The notes below the pieces were generated by a model. It was given only the letters and a program-made list of their open reading frames with translations, made no database searches and was not told where the DNA came from. 64,000 bases of DNA, from the NCBI GenBank assembly GCA_963713545.1, contig CAVQME010000014.1, forward strand, positions 225,993 through 289,992, given 5' to 3'. Of the stretch, positions 35,876 to 44,126 are shown in pieces. Position numbers and translations under genes: made by a program. This DNA is from CAVPLM01 sp963713545 (GTDB taxonomy: Bacteria > Actinomycetota > Thermoleophilia > RBG-16-64-13). Positions within the stretch are counted from its first letter, which is position 1. The number at the start of each line of letters is the position of its first letter.

Positions 35876-36705
35876 TGGGCAAGGTCCTCGTCATCAACTA
35901 CGACATCTGCAACGGCTGCTACAACTGCCAGATCTCCTGCAAGGACGAGCACGTGGCCAACGACTGGTCGCCCATCGCCAAGCCGCAGCCCGACACGGGC
36001 CAGTTCTGGAACAAGGTGCACGACAACGTGCGTGGCCAAGTCCCCAAGGTCAAGATCACGTACGAGCACAGCATCTGCCAGCATTGTGACGATGCCCCCT
36101 GCATCGAAGCTTGCAACGTGCACGCCATCTACAAACGCGACGACGGGATCGTCATCATCGACCCGGACAAATGCCGGGGCAACCAGATGTGCCTGGCGGC
36201 CTGCCCGTACGAGAACGTGATCTACTTCAACGACATGCTGAACATCGCGCAGAAGTGCACGTTCTGTGCCCATCTCTTAGATGACGGCTGGTCGGAGACC
36301 CGCTGCGCGGACGCCTGCCCCACCGGAGCCTTCACCTTCGGCGATGAAGACGACCCCAAGATCAAGGAATTGATCGCGAAAGCGGAGCCGCTCAAGCCAG
36401 AACTAGAGGTGAAACCGCGGGTCTACTACATCGGCCTGCCCAAGAAGTTCATCGCCGGAGCGTTGTTCGATCAAGAAGTCGACGAGTGCGCGGAAGGCGC
36501 CACCGTAACTGCGACCGACACCGTGACGGGTGAGAAGTACCAGGCTACGACCGACAGCTACGGCGACTTCTGGCTGAACGGACTCAAGAACAGCACCTAC
36601 ACGTTGCTGATCGAGAAGCCCGGTTACCTGACACAGAAGTTCGGCCCCGTGGATGTCACGCAGAAAGACATGAACGTGGGCGACATCGCCATCTGGAAGG
36701 CATAG
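35875..36705 (+). CDS. transhydroxylase-like Fe-S subunit (paralogue 3)
   Basis: 276-aa subunit nearly collinear with that of paralogue 2. Cys groups: I CNGCYNCQISC, II CQHCDDAPCIEAC, III KCRGNQMCLAACP, IV CTFC...RCADACP; C-terminal transthyretin-like domain with DSYGDFWLNGLKNSTYTL. Two ATGs are adjacent (35872, 35875); the second has the better spacing from GGAGG and gives the MGKVLVI start seen in paralogue 2. It overlaps the large-subunit stop codon by one base (A35875). Confidence 0.9.
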   Translation: MGKVLVINYDICNGCYNCQISCKDEHVANDWSPIAKPQPDTGQFWNKVHDNVRGQVPKVKITYEHSICQHCDDAPCIEACNVHAIYKRDDGIVIIDPDKCRGNQMCLAACPYENVIYFNDMLNIAQKCTFCAHLLDDGWSETRCADACPTGAFTFGDEDDPKIKELIAKAEPLKPELEVKPRVYYIGLPKKFIAGALFDQEVDECAEGATVTATDTVTGEKYQATTDSYGDFWLNGLKNSTYTLLIEKPGYLTQKFGPVDVTQKDMNVGDIAIWKA

Positions 36706-36755
36706 CTGCGGCGCGACCCGAGAGAAGGGTGCGGCGCCAGGTGTGAAGAAGACCC

Positions 36756-36785
36756 GGGGGCCCGCCTCGTGAGAGGCGGGCCCCC
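36756..36785 (+). terminator. strong terminator after third transhydroxylase operon
   Basis: A 13-bp perfect GC stem (36756-36768 with 36773-36785) and GTGA loop, followed by TTGCG. It ends the polyphenol block. The gap to the next gene (36706-36905) holds no gene. Confidence 0.8.
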
Positions 36786-36905
36786 CTTGCGTCGAGGGAC
36801 CTGGGCGAAAGGGGGTTGGAACTAGGGGGATCGTCATGGGAAACGCGAAGTGCCATGGGCGTGAACAACTACCACCGTTAGAGTCACTCAGGGACGGAGG
36901 GAACC

Positions 36906-38357
36906 ATGGATGAGCGTGACAAAGACGTGAGCGTGCGAGCGGTCAGTCGCCGCGAGTTCCTCAAGATCGCCGGCGCCGCGGGAGCCGCGGTAGGCCTTGG
37001 CGCGGGGATGGGCGGCCTCTTGGCGGCGTGCGGCGAGGAAGAAGAGAGCACGACCACCAGCGCGGCGGAATCCACCACGACCACTGCGGCCGCAACTACC
37101 ACCAGCGCGGCGGCCACGACGACCACCTCGGGTGAACCGGCGACCGGCCGAGAGATTAAGATTGGCTTCGTGGCGCCGCTCACGGGTGGGTTGGCCAGTT
37201 TCGGGGTGGCCGACAGGTATTGCCTTGAGCGCTGGGAAGAGCTCGTCGTCGACGGGTGGGATTGCGGAGACGGCAAGAGACACCCCGTAAAGTTCAGCAT
37301 CCAGGACAGTCAGTCCGACACCAACCGGGCTTCGCAGGTGGCCGCCGACCTCATCCTGAACGAGAAGATCGACATCATGATGGTGGCCTCCACGCCGGAG
37401 ACGGTCAGCCCCGTGGCCGACCAGTGCGAGGCGAACGGCGTTCCCTGTTACAGCAACGACGCACCCTGGCAGGCCTATTTCTTCGGTCGCGGCGCCAGTG
37501 TAGACACGCCGTTCAAGTGGACTTACCACCACTTCTGGGGTCTCGAGGACCTCACCGCGGTCTACCTGGCGGTCTGGGAGCAGATAGAAACTAACAAGGT
37601 CGTCGGAGCTCTGTGGCCGAACGACTCCGACGGAAACGCGTTTTCCGATCCCACCACCGGTTTCCCGGCAGTCTGCGAGCCGCTGGGCTACACGATAGTG
37701 GACCCCGGCCGGTATCCCAACGGTATCGAAGACTTCACTGCTCAGATATCCATGTTCAAGAACGAGGGGTGCGAGATCGTCACCGGTGTGCCTATCCCGC
37801 CGGACTTCACCAACTTCTGGAAGCAGGCCACGCAGCAGGGCTACCAACCCAAGATGGGCAGCATCGCGAAGGCCCTGGACCTGCCCTCGGGAGTCGAGGC
37901 TCTGGGCGACGCCGGCAACAACTTCACCGTGGAATGCCAGTGGACCCCGCGGATGCCGTTCAAGTCGTCGCTCACCGGCGAGACCTGCCAGCAGTTCGCC
38001 GACGAGTTCGAGAAGCGAGCCGGGATCCAATGGGCTCAGTACCTGCTTCACTATGCCGTGTTCGAGGTGGTCGGAGACGCGCTCAAGCGCTGCCCGGATA
38101 TCGATGACAAAGAGGCCATCATCGAGGCGATCGCGACCACGAAGCTGGACACCATAGCCGGACCTGTGGACTTCACCTCGCCGGTCGCCGAGGGCACCAT
38201 GCATCCTGTGAAGAATGTGTACCGGTCGCCGCTGGTGAGCGGCCAGTGGGTCACTGGAGTGAGCGAGAAGTACAAATACGAGTTCGTGGTGGTCGACAAC
38301 ACCAACTACCCCGACGTAGCGGTAGAGCAGCCACTGATGCTACTCGAATACAAGTAA
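36906..38357 (+). CDS. ABC transporter substrate-binding protein, branched-chain/aromatic type (first)
   Basis: 483-aa periplasmic-binding protein. N-terminus has a twin-arginine motif SRREFLKIAGAAGAA and a lipobox-like LLAACG, so it is probably a Tat-exported lipoprotein. A Thr/Ala linker follows, then a Peripla_BP_6/LivJ-like domain (IKIGFVAPLTGGLASFG from about residue 85). HAAT-type receptors bind branched-chain amino acids or aromatic and hydroxyaromatic acids. The transporter body is probably livGFHM at 49.7-53.1 kb, since that operon has no receptor gene of its own. Ligand unknown; gallate-like compounds are an inference from location. Confidence 0.9.
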   Translation: MDERDKDVSVRAVSRREFLKIAGAAGAAVGLGAGMGGLLAACGEEEESTTTSAAESTTTTAAATTTSAAATTTTSGEPATGREIKIGFVAPLTGGLASFGVADRYCLERWEELVVDGWDCGDGKRHPVKFSIQDSQSDTNRASQVAADLILNEKIDIMMVASTPETVSPVADQCEANGVPCYSNDAPWQAYFFGRGASVDTPFKWTYHHFWGLEDLTAVYLAVWEQIETNKVVGALWPNDSDGNAFSDPTTGFPAVCEPLGYTIVDPGRYPNGIEDFTAQISMFKNEGCEIVTGVPIPPDFTNFWKQATQQGYQPKMGSIAKALDLPSGVEALGDAGNNFTVECQWTPRMPFKSSLTGETCQQFADEFEKRAGIQWAQYLLHYAVFEVVGDALKRCPDIDDKEAIIEAIATTKLDTIAGPVDFTSPVAEGTMHPVKNVYRSPLVSGQWVTGVSEKYKYEFVVVDNTNYPDVAVEQPLMLLEYK

Positions 38358-38402
38358 CTGTTGGAACTCGTCCAAGATCCTTAGTCCCGAGTGGAGGCAA
38401 CC

Positions 38403-39884
38403 ATGGATGACCATAAGAGATGCGTAAGCCGCCGCGAGTTCCTCAAGATCGCCGGGATCGCGGGCGCGACCGTCGGCCTGGGCGCTGGCCTGGGCGGCGC
38501 GCTCGCCGCTTGTGGCGAGGAAGAAGAGACGACCACTACCGCCGGTGCCACTACGACAACCGCAGGTGCCACCACGACGACCGCCGCAGCCAGCTCGACT
38601 ACCGTGAGCACAGGAGTGGAAGTGGCTCGGGAGATCAAGGTCGGCTTTCCCTCGCCTCAGACCGGTCCGATCGCGCCGTTTGGAGCGCCGGACAAGTATT
38701 GCGCCGAGCGCTGGGCTGAGTTCTACGGTGATGGGATCGTCTGTGGCGACGGCAAGAAGCACCCCATCAGCATCGTCTTGAGGGACACCCAGTCCGACAG
38801 CAACCGCGTGTCTCAGGTCACCGCCGATCTCATCAACAACGACAAGTGCGAGATCGTTATCGCGGCTTCGTCGCCGGAGACGGTCTGTCCCTCGGCCGAC
38901 CAGGCGGAGGCTCTCGAGACACCATACATGTCGGTCGACTGTCCCATGGAGTCGTTCTGGGTGAGCCGGGGCAAAGACCCCAAGGTGGACGCTTTCAACT
39001 GGACCTACAACTGCTTCTGGAGCCTCTACCAGCATGCCGATGCCTTCATGGCCGCGTGGGACGTGATCAACGCTGGACCCGTGCCCCACAACAAAACAGT
39101 CGGCATCATGTTCCCGAACGATGCCGACGGCAACGGCGACCGCACGGTGTGGCCGGCCAGGCTGGAAGCCCGGGGTTACAAGATGATCGACGGCGGAGCC
39201 TACCAGAACGGGACCGAGGATTTCAGCTCCATCATCAGCATGTTCAAGGAAGCCGGCGCCGAGCTGGTCTTCGGGGACATGATCCCGCCGGACTTCGTGA
39301 ACTTCTGGAAGCAGTGCATCCAGAATGATTTCAAGCCCAAGATCCCCAGCATGGCCAAGGCCCTTCTCTTCCCGGAGGCTGTGGAGGCGGCCGGCGACAT
39401 CGCCTACGGATTCCTGGGGGACGGTTGCTGGTCGACAGACTGGCCCTTCAAGAGCTCGCTCACCGGCGAGACCGGCCCTGAATTGGCCGCCGATTTCGAG
39501 AAGAAGCTCGAGAGGCAGTGGACCCAACCGGTGGGGATGCACTACCCGCTGGGAGAGTGGCTCTACGACGTGCTCACCCGGTGCAAGAACCCCGATGACA
39601 AGAACGAGATAATGGCTGCGATCAAGATCACTCATATCGATACGATCAGCGGCCCCATCTACTTTGACGAGCCGGTAGGAACGGGGCAGATCGAGGCCGG
39701 CACGTATCCCGAGGGCAAGCACATCTATGAGAACGGCTATTGTCTCCCGTTCACCATAGGCCAATGGGTCAAAGGCGCGCAGTATCCCTTCGACTTCTTC
39801 ACCGTCGATGCGACCCTCGAGTCCGGCATCAAGCCCTCGAAACCCTACCAACCAGTGGCGGAGATCAACCCGGCCTACCAGTAG
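38403..39884 (+). CDS. ABC transporter substrate-binding protein, branched-chain/aromatic type (second)
   Basis: 493-aa paralogue of the upstream receptor, sharing Tat motif SRREFLKIAGIAGAT, lipobox LAACG, Thr-rich linker and the LivJ-like domain (IKVGFPSPQTGPIAPFG). ATG 38403 lies 5 bp after a GGAGG site. Shared segments such as GTEDFSSIISMFKEAG and FVNFWKQCIQNDF match the first copy, so this is a tandem duplication. The divergence suggests a second ligand for one transporter. Confidence 0.9.
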   Translation: MDDHKRCVSRREFLKIAGIAGATVGLGAGLGGALAACGEEEETTTTAGATTTTAGATTTTAAASSTTVSTGVEVAREIKVGFPSPQTGPIAPFGAPDKYCAERWAEFYGDGIVCGDGKKHPISIVLRDTQSDSNRVSQVTADLINNDKCEIVIAASSPETVCPSADQAEALETPYMSVDCPMESFWVSRGKDPKVDAFNWTYNCFWSLYQHADAFMAAWDVINAGPVPHNKTVGIMFPNDADGNGDRTVWPARLEARGYKMIDGGAYQNGTEDFSSIISMFKEAGAELVFGDMIPPDFVNFWKQCIQNDFKPKIPSMAKALLFPEAVEAAGDIAYGFLGDGCWSTDWPFKSSLTGETGPELAADFEKKLERQWTQPVGMHYPLGEWLYDVLTRCKNPDDKNEIMAAIKITHIDTISGPIYFDEPVGTGQIEAGTYPEGKHIYENGYCLPFTIGQWVKGAQYPFDFFTVDATLESGIKPSKPYQPVAEINPAYQ

Positions 39885-39908
39885 ACCTACACGCCAGCAA
39901 ACACTGGG

Positions 39909-39989
39909 GAAGTCCGCGACCCGCAGGGTCTTCGCGAGTCGCGGACTTCAAACCCTGCACGATGTAAGCGGCGGCCGCGGCCGCCGCTT
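39909..39989 (+). terminator. double hairpin after the receptor genes
   Basis: First, GAAGTCCGCGAC (39909-39920) pairs with GTCGCGGACTTC (39938-39949) around a 17-nt loop. Second, 39966-39989 is a perfect 24-nt GC palindrome beginning AAGCGGCGGCCG. Two structures in series probably end receptor transcription and limit read-through into the hydrolase genes. Confidence 0.7.
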
Positions 39990-40045
39990 CAAGGGCTTGA
40001 TCGCCTCGCGCCATTGCAGAATGAGTTCTATCCAAGAGTGAGAGG

Positions 40046-40909
40046 ATGAATATGGGAGGCTATTCCATTTTCGAGGGGACCATCGCCGACATGACCTGGC
40101 CGGCCGTCGAGGACGCTGCCCGCCGGAAGGCCATCATGCTCGTCCCCATAGCTGTGATAGAGCAGCATGGGCCGCACCTGCCCCTGGCTACGGACATCTA
40201 CGGTGCCTATCTTCTCTGTAGGGAGGTCAAGGCCAGACTGAGTGAGGCTGGGGTCGAGGCGCTCATCGCACCTCCTTACTACTTCGGCATGAACCCGACC
40301 ACGGGGATGTTTCCGGGCTCTCTTCACGTCGATCGCGAGACGATGGTCACGATCACCACTCAACTCCTTCTCAACTACGCGCGCTGGGGCTTCGAGCGGC
40401 AGTTCATTCTGAATCACCACGGCGACCCAACGCACAACGACGCGATCATAGAGGCGATACGCACTGTGCGGTCACAAGGGGTGGACGCCGTGTACACGAT
40501 GGGCGGCTTCGTGCGGCAGTTCATCGAGGAGGCCTATACCTCGGCTTTTCACAAGCCTCTACCGCTGCCGGAATCCGCCCTTCTCCAGGCTCCCGAGTCG
40601 GAGCAGACGCGACTGGGCCGCGAGCGGTACACGAAGTCGGCTCTGCACGTGCATGCCGAAGAGTACGAGACGAGCATGATCATGCGCTGGTACCCGGAGG
40701 TTCTTGCCACGGAGGCCCGGGTGGAGGATCTTGTCCCCGTACTCCCGACGGGGGAGGAGTTCGATCAAGCCATCCTGGAAGGCAAGTGGCGGGAACTCTC
40801 TCCTTTGGGCTACATCGGGGATCCATCGGTGGCGGCGGCGGAAACGGGCGAGATCTACGCGTTGGAGGCGGCCGATGTCGCCCGGGCTATCGTGGACTGG
40901 TTGGCTTGA
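40046..40909 (+). CDS. creatininase-family amidohydrolase
   Basis: 287-aa metal-dependent hydrolase of the creatininase family. Metal-binding residues are in place: IEQHGPHLPLATD (Glu, His, Asp near residue 37), LNHHGDP (about 131) and HAEEYETS (about 210). Known relatives open cyclic amides or lactams (creatinine), cleave formamidopyrimidines, or process mycofactocin. Downstream are an adenine-deaminase-like enzyme, RidA and a methyltransferase pair, consistent with a nitrogenous or N-methylated substrate. Exact substrate unknown. Confidence 0.85.
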   Translation: MNMGGYSIFEGTIADMTWPAVEDAARRKAIMLVPIAVIEQHGPHLPLATDIYGAYLLCREVKARLSEAGVEALIAPPYYFGMNPTTGMFPGSLHVDRETMVTITTQLLLNYARWGFERQFILNHHGDPTHNDAIIEAIRTVRSQGVDAVYTMGGFVRQFIEEAYTSAFHKPLPLPESALLQAPESEQTRLGRERYTKSALHVHAEEYETSMIMRWYPEVLATEARVEDLVPVLPTGEEFDQAILEGKWRELSPLGYIGDPSVAAAETGEIYALEAADVARAIVDWLA

Positions 40910-40946
40910 CCGGCGTCTGGGAGTAGGGCTTGTTGAGAGGAGGTTG

Positions 40947-42716
40947 ATGTTCGTGGACAGGTATTCATTGGTCGACGTCGCCCGGGGTGACGTCCCAGCC
41001 GATCTGGTAGTCGTCAAAGGCAAGTTGGTCAACGTCAACAGCGGCGAGATCTATGCAGCCGAGGTGGCCGTGAAAGGGGACCGCATCGCCGCCATCGGTG
41101 ACGTGCAGCACACCGTTGGTCCCGAGACTCGGGTCATCGACGCGGAAGGCCGCTATCTGTGCCCCGGCCTGATCGACGGGCACATACACCTCGGCGGATC
41201 GCAGCTCTCGATGACTGAGTTCGCCCGGGCTGTCGTCTCTCATGGCACCACGGTCATATGCACCGATTTCTACGAGATCGGGGTGGTGGCCGGTAGGAGG
41301 GCGATACGTTTCGCGCTCGACGAACTCAACGCGACGCCGGTCAAGGTGCTGCTCAACATCCCGCCGCACGCTTATCTCGGGCACGGATCGCTTGGTAACA
41401 CCAACAACATAACAACCGAGGACGTGTTCGCCCTTCTCGGTTGGCCGGAATGCATCGGGCTGGGCGAGTGGAACATGTTTGTCGCCTCGATCCCGGCGCC
41501 TGGCGTGCGGGAGTTGACCGAAGCGGTCTGGGAGCAGAAGAAACTGATGGGTGGTCATTTCGGAGGGGTGTCCTCGACGCTGGCCAACGCCACCGCGGCT
41601 TTGGGGATCTACTCCGAGCATGAGGCCATGTCGGCGGCGGAGGCTCTTGATCGCCTTCGACTGGGAGTCCACATCCAAGCCAGGGAAGGCTCCGCCGGAC
41701 GGGACCTAAGGCATGTGGTCAAGGCGATAACCGAGCACAAGGCCGACCCCCGGCACTTCTCGTTCTCCACCGACGAACAAGAGGCGGACTCTCTGATCAT
41801 CGACGGGCACGTGGATCACAAGATCCGCACGGCCATCCGTTGTGGTGTCGCTCCACTTACAGCCGTTCAGATGGCCACCATCAATGCCGCCGAGTATTTC
41901 CGTATCAGCGACGACATGGGTAGCATCGGGCCGGGCAAAGTGGCGGACATCGTGTTTGTTGAGGACCTGGCTGCATTCAAAGTGAGCACCGTGATCGCCG
42001 ATGGCAAGCTCGTCGCCCAGGACGGGAAGTATGTGGGCGAGTTGAAAGCGCCCGACTACCCCGATTACTTCTACAACACCATCAAGATCGCGCGGATGAC
42101 GGTCCCGGAGGACTTCGCCGTGGAGGCGCCCGCCGCTCCCGGGGGAACTGCGAAGGTCCGCGTCATCGGGGTGACCGAGGGGAACCTCGTCACCGAAGAG
42201 CGGCCTCTCGATCTGCCGGTGCGTGACGGGGAGGTCCAGCCGGATCCGGCGCAGGACGTCATGAAGATCGCCGTGCTGGACCGCTATGAAGCCTCGGGCC
42301 GCATTGGCAGGGCCTTCGTCCAGGGATTCAGGATCAAAGCAGGGGCCATCGGCTCTTCGTTCAATCCCGGACAGATGAACCTCATGGTGGCGGGCACCAA
42401 CGATGCAGACATGAGCCTCGTCGCCAACCGGATCGCGGAGTTGGGGGGCGGTTACGTGGTCGCTCGCGACGGCGAGATCCTTGGCGAGCTTCCGCTACCG
42501 CTGCTCGGCCTGTTCTCCGATGAACCTGCAGAGCAGGTGGTGCAGCGTATCCAGGGGATCAACCAAGCCATCGCCAGTGATTTGGGAACCGACTTCGCCG
42601 GTCTTCACACCTCAGTGGCGTTTGTCTGCCTCGCAGTCTCCATCCCCTCGCTCAAGGTTTGTGACCTCGGTCTTGCCGATGTGCGTGTGATGGAGATCGT
42701 CGATATGTTTGTCTAG
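40947..42716 (+). CDS. adenine deaminase-like amidohydrolase
   Basis: 589-aa amidohydrolase with the Ade layout: N-terminal beta part, TIM-barrel (about 60-370) and a C-terminal Ade domain (about 400-589, SSFNPGQMNLMVAGTNDADM). Metal and catalytic motifs: LIDGHIHLGGSQLS, GLGEWNM, LMGGHFGG, VHIQAREGSAGRDL and FSTDEQE. Several depart from canonical adenine deaminase (EVMN, CTDD), so a modified purine or another cyclic amidine is plausible. ATG 40947 has an AGGAGG site; upstream in-frame codons overlap the hydrolase gene and lack a site. Confidence 0.85.
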   Translation: MFVDRYSLVDVARGDVPADLVVVKGKLVNVNSGEIYAAEVAVKGDRIAAIGDVQHTVGPETRVIDAEGRYLCPGLIDGHIHLGGSQLSMTEFARAVVSHGTTVICTDFYEIGVVAGRRAIRFALDELNATPVKVLLNIPPHAYLGHGSLGNTNNITTEDVFALLGWPECIGLGEWNMFVASIPAPGVRELTEAVWEQKKLMGGHFGGVSSTLANATAALGIYSEHEAMSAAEALDRLRLGVHIQAREGSAGRDLRHVVKAITEHKADPRHFSFSTDEQEADSLIIDGHVDHKIRTAIRCGVAPLTAVQMATINAAEYFRISDDMGSIGPGKVADIVFVEDLAAFKVSTVIADGKLVAQDGKYVGELKAPDYPDYFYNTIKIARMTVPEDFAVEAPAAPGGTAKVRVIGVTEGNLVTEERPLDLPVRDGEVQPDPAQDVMKIAVLDRYEASGRIGRAFVQGFRIKAGAIGSSFNPGQMNLMVAGTNDADMSLVANRIAELGGGYVVARDGEILGELPLPLLGLFSDEPAEQVVQRIQGINQAIASDLGTDFAGLHTSVAFVCLAVSIPSLKVCDLGLADVRVMEIVDMFV

Positions 42717-42781
42717 CCGGTAAGGGCGACGGCCGGATCAGCATCGGAGTCAAGCAAGGGAGTCATGAGAGGAGACAACCT

Positions 42782-43210
42782 ATGAGCGTCAAGATCGAGC
42801 ACGTAGAATGGCCGGACCGGCCGGACGTCATGATGCCGTATTCCCCCGCGATCAAGGTCACGGGAGGCAGCATCTTGTTCTTCGCGGGGGTCACGGCGGC
42901 CCCCGTGTATCACAGCCATCCCCACATCCCCGCCGAGTTCGACAACATACCCCCGGATATGGCTACCCAGGCTCGGATGACCATGGAGAACCTCAAGAAG
43001 TCGGTGGAGGCGGCGGGTGGCACCTTGGAGAACGTCGTTCACTGCAAGCGCTTCCTGACCAACTTGGACCTGCAGGACGACCTCAACAAGGTCTGGAACG
43101 AGTACATGGGCAAGTACAAGCCCACCTCCACCACCGTACAAGTGCAGCGACTGGCCACCGACCCGCGCTGCCTGGTTGAGATAGATGCTATCGCCGTGGT
43201 GGACGACTGA
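42782..43210 (+). CDS. RidA-family protein (YjgF/YER057c/UK114)
   Basis: 142-aa trimeric-type protein. Motifs of the family: FFAGVTAAP, QARMTMENLKKSVEAAGGTL, VVHCKRFLTNLDLQDDLNKV and STTVQVQRLATDPRCLVEID, with the Arg in the iminoacid-carboxylate position near the C-terminus partly preserved (DPRCLVEI). RidA hydrolyses reactive enamines/imines, and pathway-linked members act as amidases or deaminases. Together with the neighbouring hydrolases it suggests a C-N bond degradation route. Confidence 0.87.
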   Translation: MSVKIEHVEWPDRPDVMMPYSPAIKVTGGSILFFAGVTAAPVYHSHPHIPAEFDNIPPDMATQARMTMENLKKSVEAAGGTLENVVHCKRFLTNLDLQDDLNKVWNEYMGKYKPTSTTVQVQRLATDPRCLVEIDAIAVVDD

Positions 43211-43257
43211 CGGCCGGTAGTGCCGGCATTTGTCGAGCCAGTTCATAAGGAGTCGCT

Positions 43258-44126
43258 ATGGAGAGGAAGCCCAACTGGGCGGCGCAGATCTTCCTGGTCC
43301 TGCATCCGGCCTCCGTCGGATGCCTTCTCGGTGCCCTGCTGCTTGACCCAGGCGGCGAGACCCGAGCCTTCGCCATCGCCTGTGCCACGGTCGCCTTGGT
43401 CTTCGCGGTAGCAGGAGCAGGGGCTCCGGTCTCGGCCATCAAGAAGCCGTTCCGCTCGTATCGCTTCCTCGCCGGGGTCGGACATTCGTCGCTTAGCCGG
43501 CAGGCGGTGCTGGTGGGCCTGTTCACCCTGCTCCTACTGATCCACTGGATCCTGGTGCTGGCCGGCGTGTACGCGCAGACTCTCGCCATCGTGACTGTGG
43601 TCGTCGGTGCTGCGGCGGTGCTGGCGGTCGCTCTGGTCTACCTACTGGGGTCCCAGCCGGGTTGGCGCCATTGGTCGACCCCTCTGGCGCTCTTGGGCGG
43701 TCTGCTGGCCCTGGGGATCTCCACCAGCCTCGTGGTCGCCCTCGGCTGGGGCGACACTCTCCTCTCCGATGCGGCCGGCGCGGTCGCCGTCCGGACTCTG
43801 GTGCTCGTGGGGGTGGTCCTGTTGCTCGCGGCTGGCTGGGGAAGAGCCGCTCGAGCAGCTAGGCAGGAGCCATGGATGGGGCAGGGCCACCCGTCCGCCG
43901 GCAGCGGAGGAGCCTGGGGCGGGCTCGCGAGCGCGGTGCTCGTGACAGTGGCCGGCGCAGCGGCGGCCGTGAGCTTCGCCTGGGACTGGGCGATCATCGT
44001 CTGCTTCGTCTGCCTGCTGGCGGGCCTGTTCGCATACTGGCGCCTGTTCTTCGTCGCTTCCGCTCCCCTGGGCTGGAGGGCTGAGGTGAACTGGTACGTG
44101 CCCGCGCCCGCAGGGGGGAGAAGTGA
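43258..44126 (+). CDS. DmsC-like membrane anchor of molybdopterin complex, 3' end probably frameshifted
   Basis: Membrane subunit of about 288 aa with eight or so hydrophobic segments, like DmsC (FLVLHPASVGCLLGALLL; FLAGVGHSSLSRQAVL; final FVCLLAGLFAYWRLFFVAS). It would exchange electrons between the quinone pool and the adjoining Fe-S subunit. The frame as read stays open to 44490, 365 bp into the next gene, with Arg/Gly-rich shadow sequence. A single missing base in the G6 run at 44113-44118 would instead bring a TGA at 44124-44126, overlapping the next ATG. I take that as the true end. Confidence 0.78.

Noticed and set aside
28904..36705. Catechol or dopamine dehydroxylase (Gordonibacter/Eggerthella type) for paralogues 2 and 3
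   Set aside because: Those enzymes are Tat-exported and carry a large-subunit Fe-S motif; both are absent here, and the small subunits have the transthyretin-like domain of transhydroxylases.
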